NCBI GenBank assembly: GCA_000158155.1
Contig: DS999408.1
Location: 132,271-196,270 of the forward strand
DNA length: 64,000 nt
Direction: 5' to 3'
Origin: a gamma proteobacterium NOR5-3
GTDB taxonomy: Bacteria > Pseudomonadota > Gammaproteobacteria > Pseudomonadales > Halieaceae
In this document: positions 8,740 to 17,412 of the stretch, piece after piece
Position numbering within the stretch: position 1 is the first letter of the stretch
Layout: each line of letters begins with the position of its first letter
Program-made: the position numbers and the translations under genes
The notes under the pieces: model-generated
Databases searched by the model: none
Told to the model about the DNA's origin: nothing
The model's input: the letters and a program-made list of their open reading frames with translations, nothing else

Positions 8740-10347
8740 CTACATGCGGAACACGCCGAAGCGTGATTCCGTGACCGGTGCATTCAATGCTGCCGATAAA
8801 GCCAGGGCCAGCACCTGACGGGTGTCAACGGGGTCAATGACACCGTCATCCCACAAGCGTGCAGAGGCATAAAATGGATGCCCCTGCGTTTCGTAGCGAT
8901 CAAGGATGGGCTGTTTGAATTCGGCCTCTTCTTCGTCACTCATGCTCTCGTTGCGTCGGGCCAGTTGATCTTGCTTGACCGTGGCGAGAACACTGGCCGC
9001 TTGCTCACCGCCCATAACAGAGATGCGCGCGTTGGGCCACATAAACAGAAAACGGGGATCATAGGAGCGACCGCACATGGCGTAGTTTCCTGCACCAAAA
9101 GAACCACCAATGATCACCGTGAGCTTGGGGACGTCGGCACAGGCGACAGCGTGAACCATCTTGGCTCCGTGGCGGGCGATACCCTCGGCCTCATACTCCC
9201 GGCCCACCATGAATCCGGTAATGTTCTGAAGAAACAGCAAAGGAATTTTGCGCTGCGCACAAAGCTCGACAAAGTGCGCGGCCTTGACTGCTGACTCTGA
9301 AAAAAGAATGCCATTGTTAGCCACAATACCGATGGGATAACCGTGCAATCGAGCAAAACCGCACACGATGGTGTCGCCAAACAAGGCCTTGAACTCGTCA
9401 AATGCTGAGTCGTCGACCAGGCGGGCGATCACCTCTCTTACATCGAAGGGGTGGCGTCGGTCCGCGGGGACGATGCCATAGAGGTCCGTGGCGGGGTAGC
9501 GCGGCTCAATCGGCTTTCGAATTTCGATGTTGGCATGCTTGACGCGATTGAGGTTGGCAACGGACTGACGAAGCAAAGCGATGGCATGACGATCATCGTT
9601 AGCGTAATGATCTGTGACCCCGGACTGGCGGCAGTGAACGTCGGCACCACCAAGCTCTTCGGCGGTGACAATCTCTCCCGTGGCTGCTTTTACCAGGGGC
9701 GGTCCGCCGAGAAAAATCGTGCCCTGCTGGCGGACAATAATGGACTCATCGGCCATGGCCGGGAGGTAGGCGCCGCCCGCGGTGCAACTACCCAGGACGG
9801 CGGCCAGTTGGGGAATGCCTTTGGCAGACATGCGCGCCTGATTGTAAAAGGCGCGGCCAAAGTGCTCGCGATCGGGGAACACCTCGTCCTGCAGCGGCAG
9901 GAAGGCTCCGCCGGAATCCACAAGGTACAGACAGGGCAGATGGTTTTGCTCCGCGATGGTCTGGGCGCGGGCTTGCTTCTTAACGGTGAGCGGATAATAG
10001 GTGCCGCCTTTTACCGTGGCGTCATTGATGAACACCATGCACTCCTGGCCGCTAACGCGGCCGATGCCGGTGATAAGGCCGGCGCCGGGGACATCGTCCT
10101 CATAAACCTCGTGAGCGGCGAGCTGGGAGAGCTCCAGGAATGGTGTTCCCGGGTCCAGTAGCGCATCGAGACGCTGCCTGGGTAGTAGTTTTCCCCGGGA
10201 TACGTGACGCTCCCGCGCAACTTCACCGCCGCCTTCACTGATCTTTGCGACCAGTTCTCGAAGGGCCTCTACCTGAGTTCGCATGGCACGTTGATTTTCA
10301 ATCGCGGTGCTATCGCTGGCGTTGTATCGGGTCTGGAGAATAGTCAT
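8740..10347 (-). CDS. liuB: Methylcrotonyl-CoA carboxylase carboxyltransferase (beta) subunit LiuB
   Basis: Carboxyltransferase subunit that moves the carboxyl group from biotin on LiuD to 3-methylcrotonyl-CoA. Two crotonase-like halves: the N-terminal half has [17 protein letters not shown] and [14 protein letters not shown], the C-terminal half has [22 protein letters not shown] and [15 protein letters not shown]. These glycine-rich segments form the CoA and biotin sites in the family. The reading frame extends upstream to 10485, but MTILQTRYN at 10347 lies 10 bp after the liuA stop and gives the usual 535 residues. Confidence 0.95.
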   Translation of the reverse strand: MTILQTRYNASDSTAIENQRAMRTQVEALRELVAKISEGGGEVARERHVSRGKLLPRQRLDALLDPGTPFLELSQLAAHEVYEDDVPGAGLITGIGRVSGQECMVFINDATVKGGTYYPLTVKKQARAQTIAEQNHLPCLYLVDSGGAFLPLQDEVFPDREHFGRAFYNQARMSAKGIPQLAAVLGSCTAGGAYLPAMADESIIVRQQGTIFLGGPPLVKAATGEIVTAEELGGADVHCRQSGVTDHYANDDRHAIALLRQSVANLNRVKHANIEIRKPIEPRYPATDLYGIVPADRRHPFDVREVIARLVDDSAFDEFKALFGDTIVCGFARLHGYPIGIVANNGILFSESAVKAAHFVELCAQRKIPLLFLQNITGFMVGREYEAEGIARHGAKMVHAVACADVPKLTVIIGGSFGAGNYAMCGRSYDPRFLFMWPNARISVMGGEQAASVLATVKQDQLARRNESMSDEEEAEFKQPILDRYETQGHPFYASARLWDDGVIDPVDTRQVLALALSAALNAPVTESRFGVFRM

Positions 10348-10357
10348 AAGCTGGTAC

Positions 10358-11527
10358 TCAGGCTGAGGCCTTGAAGAGTTCGCGTCCAATGAGCATACGC
10401 CGAATCTCGGAGGTTCCGGCGCCAATCTCGTAAAGTTTCGCATCGCGCAGGAGGCGTCCGGCGTTTGCTTCGTTGGTGTATCCATAGCCGCCGAGTGCCT
10501 GGATAGCCTGCAAGGCCAGTTGTGTGGCCTTTTCAGCGGTGTACAGAATCACGGCAGCGCAGTCCTGGCGCGTTTCTTCGCCGCGATCACAGGCCGCAGC
10601 GACGGTGTAGAGGTAGGATCGACAGGCATTCAAGTCCGCGTACATGTCCGCGAGCTTGCCCTGCATGAGTTGGAATTCGCCGATGGCCTGGCCGAATTGC
10701 TGGCGGGTGTGCAGGTAGGGAAGTACCTCATCGATACAGGCCTGCATGATGCCCACGGGACCACCGGAGAGCACCGTGCGCTCATAATCCAAGCCCGACA
10801 TCAGAATCTCTACGCCTTTGCCTTCGGCGCGGAGAATGTTCTCGGCAGGGACTTTGCAGTCTTCAAATACAAGCTCGCAGGTGTTCGAGCCTCGCATGCC
10901 CAGCTTGTCGAGTTTGGGTGAGCGGGAGAAGCCGGGATAGTCTCGCTCGACGATAAAGGCGGTGATTCCCCGGGATCCGGCCTGAGCGTCGGTTTTGGCA
11001 TAGATCACATACACGTCCGCATCCGGTCCGTTGGTAATCCACATTTTTGTACCGTTAAGAACATAGTGGTCACCCTCACGTCGAGCCTGAAGTTTCATGC
11101 TGACTACGTCAGAACCGGCGTTTGCCTCGGACATGGCCAGCGCCCCTACGTGCTCACCGGTGCAGAGCTTGGGCAAGTAATGGGATCGTTGCGCGTCGTT
11201 ACCATGACGCTGAATCTGATTCAGGCACAGGTTTGACATGGCACCATAGGAGAGTCCTACGGAGCCCGATGCCCGACTGATTTCTTCCATGACAATGGAA
11301 TGAGCGAGGTAGCCCATGCCGCTGCCGCCGAACTCCTCATCGACAGTGATGCCCAGCAGTCCCATGGCGCCGAGCTTGGGCCACAGATCCGCGGGAAAAT
11401 CATTGTCCCTGTCTATCTGTGCGGCGCGGGGCCGAATTTCTTTTTCGCACATTTGGTGCACGGCATCCCTGAGCATGTCGATGTCTTCGCCAAGCCCGAA
11501 ATTGAGGGTGGGGTATCCGGTATTCAT
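10358..11527 (-). CDS. liuA: Isovaleryl-CoA dehydrogenase LiuA
   Basis: FAD acyl-CoA dehydrogenase that oxidises isovaleryl-CoA to 3-methylcrotonyl-CoA and passes electrons to ETF. 389 residues from ATG 11527 ([16 protein letters not shown]); the longer open frame to 11761 lies inside liuR on the same strand and is not coding in this phase. Signatures: [14 protein letters not shown] (FAD/substrate binding), [14 protein letters not shown] with the glutamate that is the catalytic base in isovaleryl-CoA dehydrogenases, and [11 protein letters not shown] near the C-terminus. First enzyme gene of the operon, 19 bp after liuR. Confidence 0.95.
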   Translation of the reverse strand: MNTGYPTLNFGLGEDIDMLRDAVHQMCEKEIRPRAAQIDRDNDFPADLWPKLGAMGLLGITVDEEFGGSGMGYLAHSIVMEEISRASGSVGLSYGAMSNLCLNQIQRHGNDAQRSHYLPKLCTGEHVGALAMSEANAGSDVVSMKLQARREGDHYVLNGTKMWITNGPDADVYVIYAKTDAQAGSRGITAFIVERDYPGFSRSPKLDKLGMRGSNTCELVFEDCKVPAENILRAEGKGVEILMSGLDYERTVLSGGPVGIMQACIDEVLPYLHTRQQFGQAIGEFQLMQGKLADMYADLNACRSYLYTVAAACDRGEETRQDCAAVILYTAEKATQLALQAIQALGGYGYTNEANAGRLLRDAKLYEIGAGTSEIRRMLIGRELFKASA

Positions 11528-11546
11528 ACACTGTGCTCCTTGCGCA

Positions 11547-11963
11547 TCATGCAGTGAGTGCTTCCTGAGATTGTTTGGTCTGCTGCTTTTGTTGTGCTTT
11601 GCGGCAGAGTTCTTCGACTTCATCCAACGCAGTGAGCATGTCATCGAGGTCTTTTCGTTGCTGCTCGAGTGCGGCGCGGCGTTTTTCCACGCGGGCCAGC
11701 AGCGAAGCCAACTGCGCGGAGTCGCTCTCGCCGGGCTGATACATATCAATGATCTCGACACTTTCAGCCAGACTGAGTCCGATGCGTTTGCCTCGCAGGA
11801 TCAACCGGATACGAGCGCGATCGGCGGCGCTGTAGATTCGTCGCTGACCGGAGCGTAGCGGTTGAATGAACCCCCGCTCTTCGTAAAAGCGAATGGTCCG
11901 CGTAGAGATATCGAACTCACGGGAGAGTTCGGTGATGCTGTAATGTTTTTGCGTTGCGGTCAT
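11547..11963 (-). CDS. liuR: MerR-family regulator of leucine/isovalerate catabolism LiuR
   Basis: MerR-type transcription factor of 138 residues: a winged helix-turn-helix ([28 protein letters not shown], then [18 protein letters not shown]) followed by a dimerisation coiled coil (about residues 78-120). There is no metal-binding cysteine pair; the C-terminus is short and Gln-rich. It leads the liu operon and has a 16-bp perfect palindrome in its own promoter. Known LiuR proteins control branched-chain amino acid degradation, probably sensing a CoA intermediate; that part is family knowledge. No Shine-Dalgarno sequence is visible before its ATG. Confidence 0.92.
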   Translation of the reverse strand: MTATQKHYSITELSREFDISTRTIRFYEERGFIQPLRSGQRRIYSAADRARIRLILRGKRIGLSLAESVEIIDMYQPGESDSAQLASLLARVEKRRAALEQQRKDLDDMLTALDEVEELCRKAQQKQQTKQSQEALTA

Positions 11964-11969
11964 GCAAAA

Positions 11970-11998
11970 AGCATAGCTTACGTTTACGTTAACGTAAA
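11970..11998 (-). promoter_or_regulatory. liuR promoter with LiuR operator palindrome
   Basis: A perfect 16-bp palindrome TTTACGTTAACGTAAA occupies 11983-11998, with one further TTACG half-like piece at 11978-11982. On the minus strand a candidate sigma-70 promoter overlaps it: TTTACG (11998-11993), 17-bp spacer, TATGCT (11975-11970). A regulator bound there would cover the -35 element and spacer, the usual MerR position. The palindrome is of the ACGT-rich type reported for LiuR in proteobacteria. It also lies 109 bp upstream of the divergent birA start. Confidence 0.75.
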
Positions 11999-12106
11999 GT
12001 AATTATGAGCAGAACATGCCGCGACGCAATTAACTCCCCGTCAGCGATCTGCATCAGACGACTTTGCTATGATCGCCAGTCAATTTTGGAGCGCTTAGAG
12101 TCGCTT

Positions 12107-13087
12107 ATGTCCGCAAATGACCTATTAATGCAGCTTGCCGACGGCGCATTTCATTCCGGGGAAGTGCTTGCCGAGCAAAACGGTGTCAGTCGCACGGCTA
12201 TCTGGAAGCAGGTGGGTTCTCTGGAAAAGCTGGGTCTGCAGATTAAGCGGGTACGGGGTCAGGGCTATCAAATCGAGGGCGGCCTTGATTTGCTCAGCGA
12301 ACCTGTAATCCGGGCCTCTTTGGCTGCAGACGCAGCAGCACTTCTCACCCAGATGGATATTCATCAGTGCATAGACTCCACCAACGCACAGTTGCGCCGG
12401 CAAGGTCCGGCGGTGGTGGGGGCATCCGTGTGCCTCGCTGAAAGCCAGAGCGCGGGACGGGGTCGACGCGGAAAATCCTGGTTGAGCCCCTTTGCCAGCA
12501 GTATTTACTTGTCCGTGGGATGGCGATTTCAAGGTGGCGCCGAGGTGCTGGAGGGGTTGTCCCTTGCGGTGGGTGTGATGGTCTGTGATGCACTCAAGGA
12601 TCTGGGTGTCCGGCAGCTCTCCCTGAAGTGGCCCAATGATGTTTATCTCGACGGCAGAAAGCTGGCGGGCATCCTTGTGGAAATGAACGGAGACTTCTCG
12701 GGACCCTGTGACGTGATCATTGGCGTGGGAATCAATGTGCAGTTACCCGAATCAATGACGGCACAGATCGAGCAGCCCTGGTCAGATTTACGTTCGGTCA
12801 TCGACGAGTCCTTTTCCCGAAGCGTCCTGGTGGGAAAATTGCTGAATCGAATGCTCCCTGCACTCGCGGTTTATGAACAGGAGGGCTTTGCTCTGTGGCG
12901 AGGGCGCTGGCAATCCCTGGATGCTTTCGCCGGTCGATCGGTAATTGTGGATAACAGCGGGCAGCGCATCGCCGGTGAGGCCCAGGGAGTAGACGAGCGG
13001 GGCGCATTGTTGCTGCGAACGGGCACGGGTGTGCAGAGTCTTCATGGGGGTGAAGTCTCTCTGCGCTTACAGGAAACGTCATTGTGA
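12107..13087 (+). CDS. birA: Bifunctional biotin--protein ligase / biotin operon repressor BirA
   Basis: Attaches biotin through biotinyl-AMP to carrier lysines, and through its N-terminal domain represses biotin synthesis genes. The N-terminal winged HTH is seen in EQNGVSRTAIWKQVGSLEKLG (residues about 25-45). The catalytic domain has the biotinyl-AMP loop GRGRRGKSW and SIYLSVGW, then KWPNDVYLDGRKLAGILVE and the C-terminal SH3-like domain. 326 residues from ATG 12107; the longer frame to 12005 is not family-like. Divergent from the liu operon, whose LiuD needs biotinylation, and overlaps coaX by four bases (GTGA). Confidence 0.94.
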   Translation: MSANDLLMQLADGAFHSGEVLAEQNGVSRTAIWKQVGSLEKLGLQIKRVRGQGYQIEGGLDLLSEPVIRASLAADAAALLTQMDIHQCIDSTNAQLRRQGPAVVGASVCLAESQSAGRGRRGKSWLSPFASSIYLSVGWRFQGGAEVLEGLSLAVGVMVCDALKDLGVRQLSLKWPNDVYLDGRKLAGILVEMNGDFSGPCDVIIGVGINVQLPESMTAQIEQPWSDLRSVIDESFSRSVLVGKLLNRMLPALAVYEQEGFALWRGRWQSLDAFAGRSVIVDNSGQRIAGEAQGVDERGALLLRTGTGVQSLHGGEVSLRLQETSL

Positions 13088-13869
13088 GTGGCTCAACGCT
13101 ACTGCTGGATATTGGCAACAGCGCAACCAAGTGGATTTGTGTCGATGCTGCAGGTGGTCTTTGCGAGGGACGTGTGGACACCCATGCGCTGGTTGAGCAG
13201 TTGCGTGACCATCTCGCTGGCGCCACGGTGCTTGTCTCCAGTGTCGCCGCTTTAGACACTCAGGAGTCGTTGACCATTGCATTGGCAGCGCTGTGTAAGG
13301 ACGTCTGGTTTGCTCGGTCTCGTGCCTCTCTTGATGGACTGGTGAACTCCTATAAGGACGCGGAGCGAATGGGTGTTGATCGCTGGCTCGCGATGCTGGC
13401 AGCGCGACGGCGAGTCAGTGGGCGGGCCTGTGTCGTGGATGCCGGATCAGCGCTGACCATCGATCTGGTGTCAGCCGACGGGCAGCATGAAGGTGGTTAC
13501 ATTATCCCGGGGACCGCTTTGATGGAGCGAGCGCTGTTTGCAGACACGGGACGTGTGCGCGATAGCGCGCCGACAACTACCTCTGTTGCACCGGGGCAGA
13601 GCACTGCAGAAGCGGTAAGTCATGGTTTGTTGCTTGCACAGGCAGGCTCGGTGCGTCTGGCCATGTCGCTGGCCGAAGCTCAGGGCGAGCGGCCACAGCT
13701 GCTGCTGTGTGGTGGCGGCTCGTCGCAATTGATGAAGGTGTTGGACCTGGCCTGCGAGGAGGTGCCGAGGCTGGTGTTTGAAGGTTTGCTGAGGCAGGCG
13801 GAGTTAGAGGCTCCCCAGCTGTTGGAGTATTCCCTCGCGTCTTTTGCACTATTTTCGAAGAGTGATTGA
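13084..13869 (+). CDS. coaX: Type III pantothenate kinase CoaX
   Basis: Phosphorylates pantothenate in the first step of coenzyme A synthesis; the type III enzyme is an ASKHA-fold kinase that is not feedback-inhibited by CoA and needs a monovalent cation. Motifs: LLLDIGNSATKW at residues 5-16 (phosphate-binding loop with catalytic Asp), RMGVDRWLAML, and VVDAGSALTIDLV followed by GGYIIPG. 261 residues. Starts with GTG overlapping the birA stop, so it is translationally coupled; birA-coaX is a common gammaproteobacterial pair. Confidence 0.94.
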   Translation: MSGSTLLLDIGNSATKWICVDAAGGLCEGRVDTHALVEQLRDHLAGATVLVSSVAALDTQESLTIALAALCKDVWFARSRASLDGLVNSYKDAERMGVDRWLAMLAARRRVSGRACVVDAGSALTIDLVSADGQHEGGYIIPGTALMERALFADTGRVRDSAPTTTSVAPGQSTAEAVSHGLLLAQAGSVRLAMSLAEAQGERPQLLLCGGGSSQLMKVLDLACEEVPRLVFEGLLRQAELEAPQLLEYSLASFALFSKSD

Positions 13870-13894
13870 AACCAGCCCAACCTTTGTCTAAACT
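13866..13894 (+). promoter_or_regulatory. Promoter of tRNA-Thr(TGT)
   Basis: TTGAAA (13866-13871), 17-bp spacer, TAAACT (13889-13894), then a GC-rich discriminator CGCGCTCC, 18 bp before the mature tRNA. The -35 box overlaps the coaX stop codon. The GC-rich discriminator is typical of stable-RNA promoters under stringent control. Confidence 0.7.
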
Positions 13895-13911
13895 CGCGCT
13901 CCTGAAATTTG

Positions 13912-13987
13912 GCTGGCGTAGCTCAGTAGGTAGAGCAGCTGATTTGTAATCAGCCGGTCGGGGGTTCGATTCCTCTCGCCAGCTCCA
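13912..13987 (+). tRNA. thrU: tRNA-Thr (anticodon TGT)
   Basis: 76-nt tRNA with encoded CCA. The acceptor stem GCTGGCG pairs with CGCCAGC; the anticodon stem GCTGA/TCAGC holds loop TTTGTAA with anticodon TGT, reading ACA. The T-arm has GGTTCGATTC. In E. coli the equivalent gene (thrU) directly precedes tyrU-glyT-thrT-tufB; here it is separated from them by a 3.4-kb metabolic block. Confidence 0.97.
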
Positions 13988-14039
13988 TTTTCTCCATTTC
14001 CGTCGTCTGGTACTGACTTCCACTTTCACGAGATTGTCA

Positions 14040-15099
14040 TCAGGAGCCAGCCGATCGGTAGGATCGGGGCGTCACGCCGGTCCAGCGTCTGAACGCTTTG
14101 CGAAAGTTCGATGGGTCGGCAAATCCCACTCGGTGGGCTACTTCTTCTACCGGCAAGCTGGTGGAGGACAGGAACTGAATCGCAACCGACGCTCGCACGT
14201 CATCCAGTAAACCTTGAAATGTCGCATTTTCTTCCTGCAGCCTGCGATACAGCGAGCGTTTGGAAAGCCCCAGTTCCCTTGCGATGTCTAAAGCTACGGG
14301 CTGCTGGCGTATTTTACCGAGCAGAATGAGTCGTATTTCCCGCTGCAGCCGCGTCTGTCCCTCACCGGATACCAGAACGCTTTCGCAAAAATTACTGCAC
14401 AGCGTGGCGAGAAAGCGGCTGGCATTCGCACAGGGCAGACTCAGGCATGCGGGATCAAAATGCCATTCCATCACCGGGGCGTCAAAATACAGGTCGCACT
14501 TGAACTTTTCCTGCAGCGCGGCGGTATGTGGCGGTTCCGGGTAAGGAAAATACATGGCTGTGCTGGGAAACCGCTGGCCCATGATGTGCTCCAGCAGAGT
14601 TGTCATTGAACTGCGCCAGAACTCCGCTGTGAACGGCAGCATAGAGCCCAGCGCGAACGGATTCTGCGAGACGAAAACCGCGGTGTCGCCGCGTATTTCC
14701 CGAGTAATATTGAGCACTGCACCGGCAAAATCGATTTGCGAAAAGCCAAATTGCAGGCAGTCGCCCATGGTTTCACTGCTGGCCATGGCGTAGCCATACA
14801 GTCCGAAATCGCTGATGCGCTGATGCGCTGATGCGCTGACGGCTGCCGGCACGCAGGGCCGTATCACTGCGCTTCGCAAGGCGCCAGGCATTGCGCATTA
14901 TTGTGACCCGCTGGGCTCGACTGGCCGGTACTTCCGGTCGGTCAAACCAGGATTCATCCAAACTGCTGCCTTCGACTAACGCGGTGCTGCTGATGCCCCC
15001 TGCAAGCAGTTCGTCGCGCAAAGCGCGCATCCCCATGGTCGACCCAGACGCATTGAGCGCTGGAATCGATAGCAACGATGGGTCTAGGTTTAATGGCAC
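14040..15099 (-). pseudogene. AraC-family regulator, frameshifted by an 8-bp tandem repeat
   Basis: AraC-type transcriptional regulator with an arabinose-binding-like N-terminal domain, split into two frames. The N-terminal part runs from GTG 15099 to the repeat (LRAGSRQRIS); the C-terminal part resumes in another frame (DFGLYGYAMASSETMGD) and contains the helix-turn-helix pair (VALDIARELGLSKRSLYRRLQEE and VEEVAHRVGFADPSNFRKAFRRWTGVTPRSYR). At the junction the minus strand has three copies of CAGCGCAT. Deleting two copies (16 bp) restores RQRISDFGLYGYAM, which fits the family, and a protein of about 347 residues. It is either a recent loss or a switchable gene. Divergent from the CoA-ester enzymes at 15241. 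Confidence 0.85.
14810..14838 (-). repeat. 8-bp tandem repeat inside the AraC gene
   Basis: On the minus strand three full copies of CAGCGCAT (14838-14815) are followed by the partial unit CAGCG (14814-14810). One copy, or four, would keep the AraC reading frame; three copies shift it. The unit length is not a multiple of three, as in slipped-strand phase-variable genes. Confidence 0.9.
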
Positions 15100-15129
15100 A
15101 ATACAACTCTAAATTTGGCACGATACAAC
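15094..15129. promoter_or_regulatory. Direct-repeat operator candidate between AraC gene and enoyl-CoA hydratase
   Basis: Two 14-bp direct repeats, TGGCACAATACAAC (15094-15107) and TGGCACGATACAAC (15116-15129), differ at one position and are spaced 22 bp start to start, two helical turns. This is the usual geometry of AraC-family half-sites. The first repeat covers the GTG start of the AraC gene and the second lies 112 bp before the hydratase start, so the site could serve both directions. Confidence 0.65.
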
Positions 15130-15240
15130 CCCTTTTGTCGGGTCTGACGCGACTATGATGCTCACATTCTGGTTTGTCATCAAAAAAGTCCGATGACGTT
15201 CAACATTACCGTCGACCTGCCGTCGATCTGAGGAGTTTCC

Positions 15241-16020
15241 ATGTCCACATCCGACCCTTGTTCCTTTGAAATTGATGCCGGTCTGGCCGTAGTTACCCTG
15301 CATCACGCTCCCCATAACCTGTTGGGCCCGGTGTTGATGCAGTCGCTGCTGGATGCGCTTGAGCAAGTCCGTACCTCGGGCGCACGTGCTGTGATGCTCA
15401 AAAGCGGTCTGAGGCACTTTTCTGCCGGTGCGGACCTGTCGCTGTTTGAAGCTGCTACGGGTGGTGGCGACGGACTTGCTGTTTCGCCGGTGCAGTTTCT
15501 CTCTGCTCTGGAGGAGTTCCCACTACCGATTGTCGCCAGCATTCATGGGGTTTGCGTCGGCGGAGGCCTCGAATTGGCTTTGGCCTGTGACTTCATTATC
15601 GCTGCACGTAGCGCCAAGTTGGGTTCAGTAGAGGTCACTCTGGGTATCAATCCGCTCATGGGTGCGGTGCAGCGTCAGGTGGCCCGCTGCGGCGCCTTGC
15701 GGGCAAAGGAGCTGTCTATGTTGGGGCGTCGCTACGATGCCGAGACCCTCGAGCGCTGGAACCTGATCAACCGGGTGGTGGATGACGAGCACCTTGACGA
15801 GGCGGCTTTCGCATTAGCCACGGAACTGGCGAATGGACCAACCCTGGCGCATCAGATTACCAAGCAGCTGGCACGCCTGGCCGAAGATCAGGGTGTTGCG
15901 GCCGCAGACCGCGAGATGGAGGCTCTGCAGCAGGCGCTGTGGAGCTCCGAGGATTTGAAGATAGGCCTGGAGTCTTTGCAGAAAAACGGTCCTGGTCACG
16001 CAAAGTTCGTGGGACGCTGA
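15241..16020 (+). CDS. Enoyl-CoA hydratase/isomerase family protein
   Basis: Crotonase-fold enzyme of 259 residues acting on a CoA thioester. The oxyanion hole is formed by HFSAGADLSLF and GVCVGGGLELALACD. Both hydratase glutamates are present (GGLEL and GSVEVTLGINP), so true hydratase activity is plausible, unlike LiuC. Substrate unknown. ATG at 15241 follows GAGGAGT-like sequence in TGAGGAGTTTCC. It is three bases upstream of the CoA-transferase gene and forms an operon with it, facing the AraC-type regulator. Confidence 0.88.
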   Translation: MSTSDPCSFEIDAGLAVVTLHHAPHNLLGPVLMQSLLDALEQVRTSGARAVMLKSGLRHFSAGADLSLFEAATGGGDGLAVSPVQFLSALEEFPLPIVASIHGVCVGGGLELALACDFIIAARSAKLGSVEVTLGINPLMGAVQRQVARCGALRAKELSMLGRRYDAETLERWNLINRVVDDEHLDEAAFALATELANGPTLAHQITKQLARLAEDQGVAAADREMEALQQALWSSEDLKIGLESLQKNGPGHAKFVGR

Positions 16021-16023
16021 GTT

Positions 16024-17277
16024 ATGAATACGCCGCTGGAGGGAATCAAAGTCGTTGATTTTTCCCGGGTGCTTGCAGGTCCCTTATGCGGGCGTACTCT
16101 GCAGGATCTCGGCGCCGAGGTGATCAAGATTGAGCCCCCCGGAGTGGATGTGTCGCGCTTCGCTGCACCGATCAGCCCCAACGGGGTCTCGGGATATTAT
16201 GCCCAGCAGAACGCCGGCAAGCGCAATATCTGCATTGACCTTAACAGGTCTGAAGCAAGGGAGATCGCGTTTGATCTATGCGACAAGGCGGACATTCTGG
16301 TAGAGAACTTTCGCCCCGGCACCCTGGCCAGTTTTGGCCTGGATTACGAAACTTTGGCGCGGCGCAATCCCCGCTTGATATACGTGGCCATATCAGGCTA
16401 CGGGCAGGGCGGTCCATGGCGCAGCCGTATGGCATACGCACCGACCGTGCAGGCAGAGGCAGGTTTTACCAATCACTCTTTGAACCATTTTGGTGACAAC
16501 CTGCAGTCCAGCCAGACCGATGCGCTGTCACATGCCGATGTCTACGCCGGTCTGCAGGCCACTATTGCGGTGCTGGCAGCCCTGAATCAGCGTCAACAGA
16601 CAGGCCGTGGACAGTTCATTGATGTCGCTATGGCAGCGACCATTATGTCCATCAACGAGCATGCCCATGTTGACCTGAACGGACTCGAGCTAAACGACGA
16701 GCCGGCTATTCTCGGAGCTACCGATGGATCGTTTTTTACGGGGCCCGGCGGAGAGCAACTGGTTACCGCGATCAGTCTGGTTGGAAGTATTACCTTCCGG
16801 TTCTTTATTACCGCGATGCGCCGCCCCGATCTGGCTGAGGATCCGCGCTTCAGTAGCGCGGGTGCGCGACGGGAGAATCTCGAAGCGCTTAAGGGCATCG
16901 TTCAAGCCTGGATCTACTCGTTCTCTAACTTGGCGGCGCTTGATGCCCAGTTTGACGAGGCCAAGATTGCCATCGGCGAAGTACGTCCGCTGGAGGCCAT
17001 CGCTGATAGTGAGTGGGCGGATTACTGGGGCGCAACGCTGAGCGTGGATGACCGTAACGGTGGCGAGTTCCGTCTGCCTGGCAGGCCCTGGAAGTTCTCG
17101 GACGCTGAGCTGCCGATGCCGGCTGAGCCGGCATGTCAGGGGGAGCATAATGAGCAAATCTGTGCCGAGCTCGGAATGGATCCTGCTCGCATCGACGCAT
17201 TACAGGCAGCCGGTGCTTTGGTAGGGAACAACGCAGCGCGGGTCATCGCCAGTGTACTTGGAGCCGGTTCAAAGTAG
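16024..17277 (+). CDS. Class III CoA-transferase (CaiB/BaiF family)
   Basis: Formyl-CoA-transferase-like enzyme that moves CoA between carboxylic acids. The family N-terminus GIKVVDFSRVLAGPLCGRTLQDLGAEVIKIE is clear, followed by the ADILVENFRPGTL region and ALSHADVYAGLQATIAVLAAL, which carries the conserved Asp that forms the covalent intermediate. TGRGQFIDVAM closes the core. 417 residues, normal length. With the adjacent hydratase it suggests activation and hydration of an unidentified carboxylic acid. Confidence 0.9.
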   Translation: MNTPLEGIKVVDFSRVLAGPLCGRTLQDLGAEVIKIEPPGVDVSRFAAPISPNGVSGYYAQQNAGKRNICIDLNRSEAREIAFDLCDKADILVENFRPGTLASFGLDYETLARRNPRLIYVAISGYGQGGPWRSRMAYAPTVQAEAGFTNHSLNHFGDNLQSSQTDALSHADVYAGLQATIAVLAALNQRQQTGRGQFIDVAMAATIMSINEHAHVDLNGLELNDEPAILGATDGSFFTGPGGEQLVTAISLVGSITFRFFITAMRRPDLAEDPRFSSAGARRENLEALKGIVQAWIYSFSNLAALDAQFDEAKIAIGEVRPLEAIADSEWADYWGATLSVDDRNGGEFRLPGRPWKFSDAELPMPAEPACQGEHNEQICAELGMDPARIDALQAAGALVGNNAARVIASVLGAGSK

Positions 17278-17371
17278 CATCGGCGAGTGACCTGCAGCCT
17301 GTTGCTTTGGGGCCGCTATTGTGGCGCTTCAACCCAGGGCTTATTTACCGGCGTTTCTCCCTAGAAATCAG

Positions 17372-17400
17372 TTGACATTGGGAGGGCTCATCTGGACAAT
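17372..17400 (+). promoter_or_regulatory. Promoter of the tRNA-Tyr/Gly/Thr-tuf cluster
   Basis: A consensus TTGACA (17372-17377), 17-bp spacer, GACAAT (17395-17400) and a GC-rich discriminator GTGCCGCC, 12 bp before tRNA-Tyr. It gives the cluster its own promoter although tRNA-Thr(TGT) has been separated from it. Confidence 0.75.
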
Positions 17401-17412
17401 GTGCCGCCTTTC

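Noticed and set aside
14773-15099. A separate small gene of 108 codons next to the AraC gene
   Set aside because: Its first 80 residues are the N-terminal domain of the AraC regulator; the remainder is out-of-frame read-through after the 8-bp repeat.
17278-17412. Attachment site copy of the tRNA-Thr 3' end, which would make 14040-17277 an integrated island
   Set aside because: No duplicate of the tRNA 3' end and no integrase gene are present.
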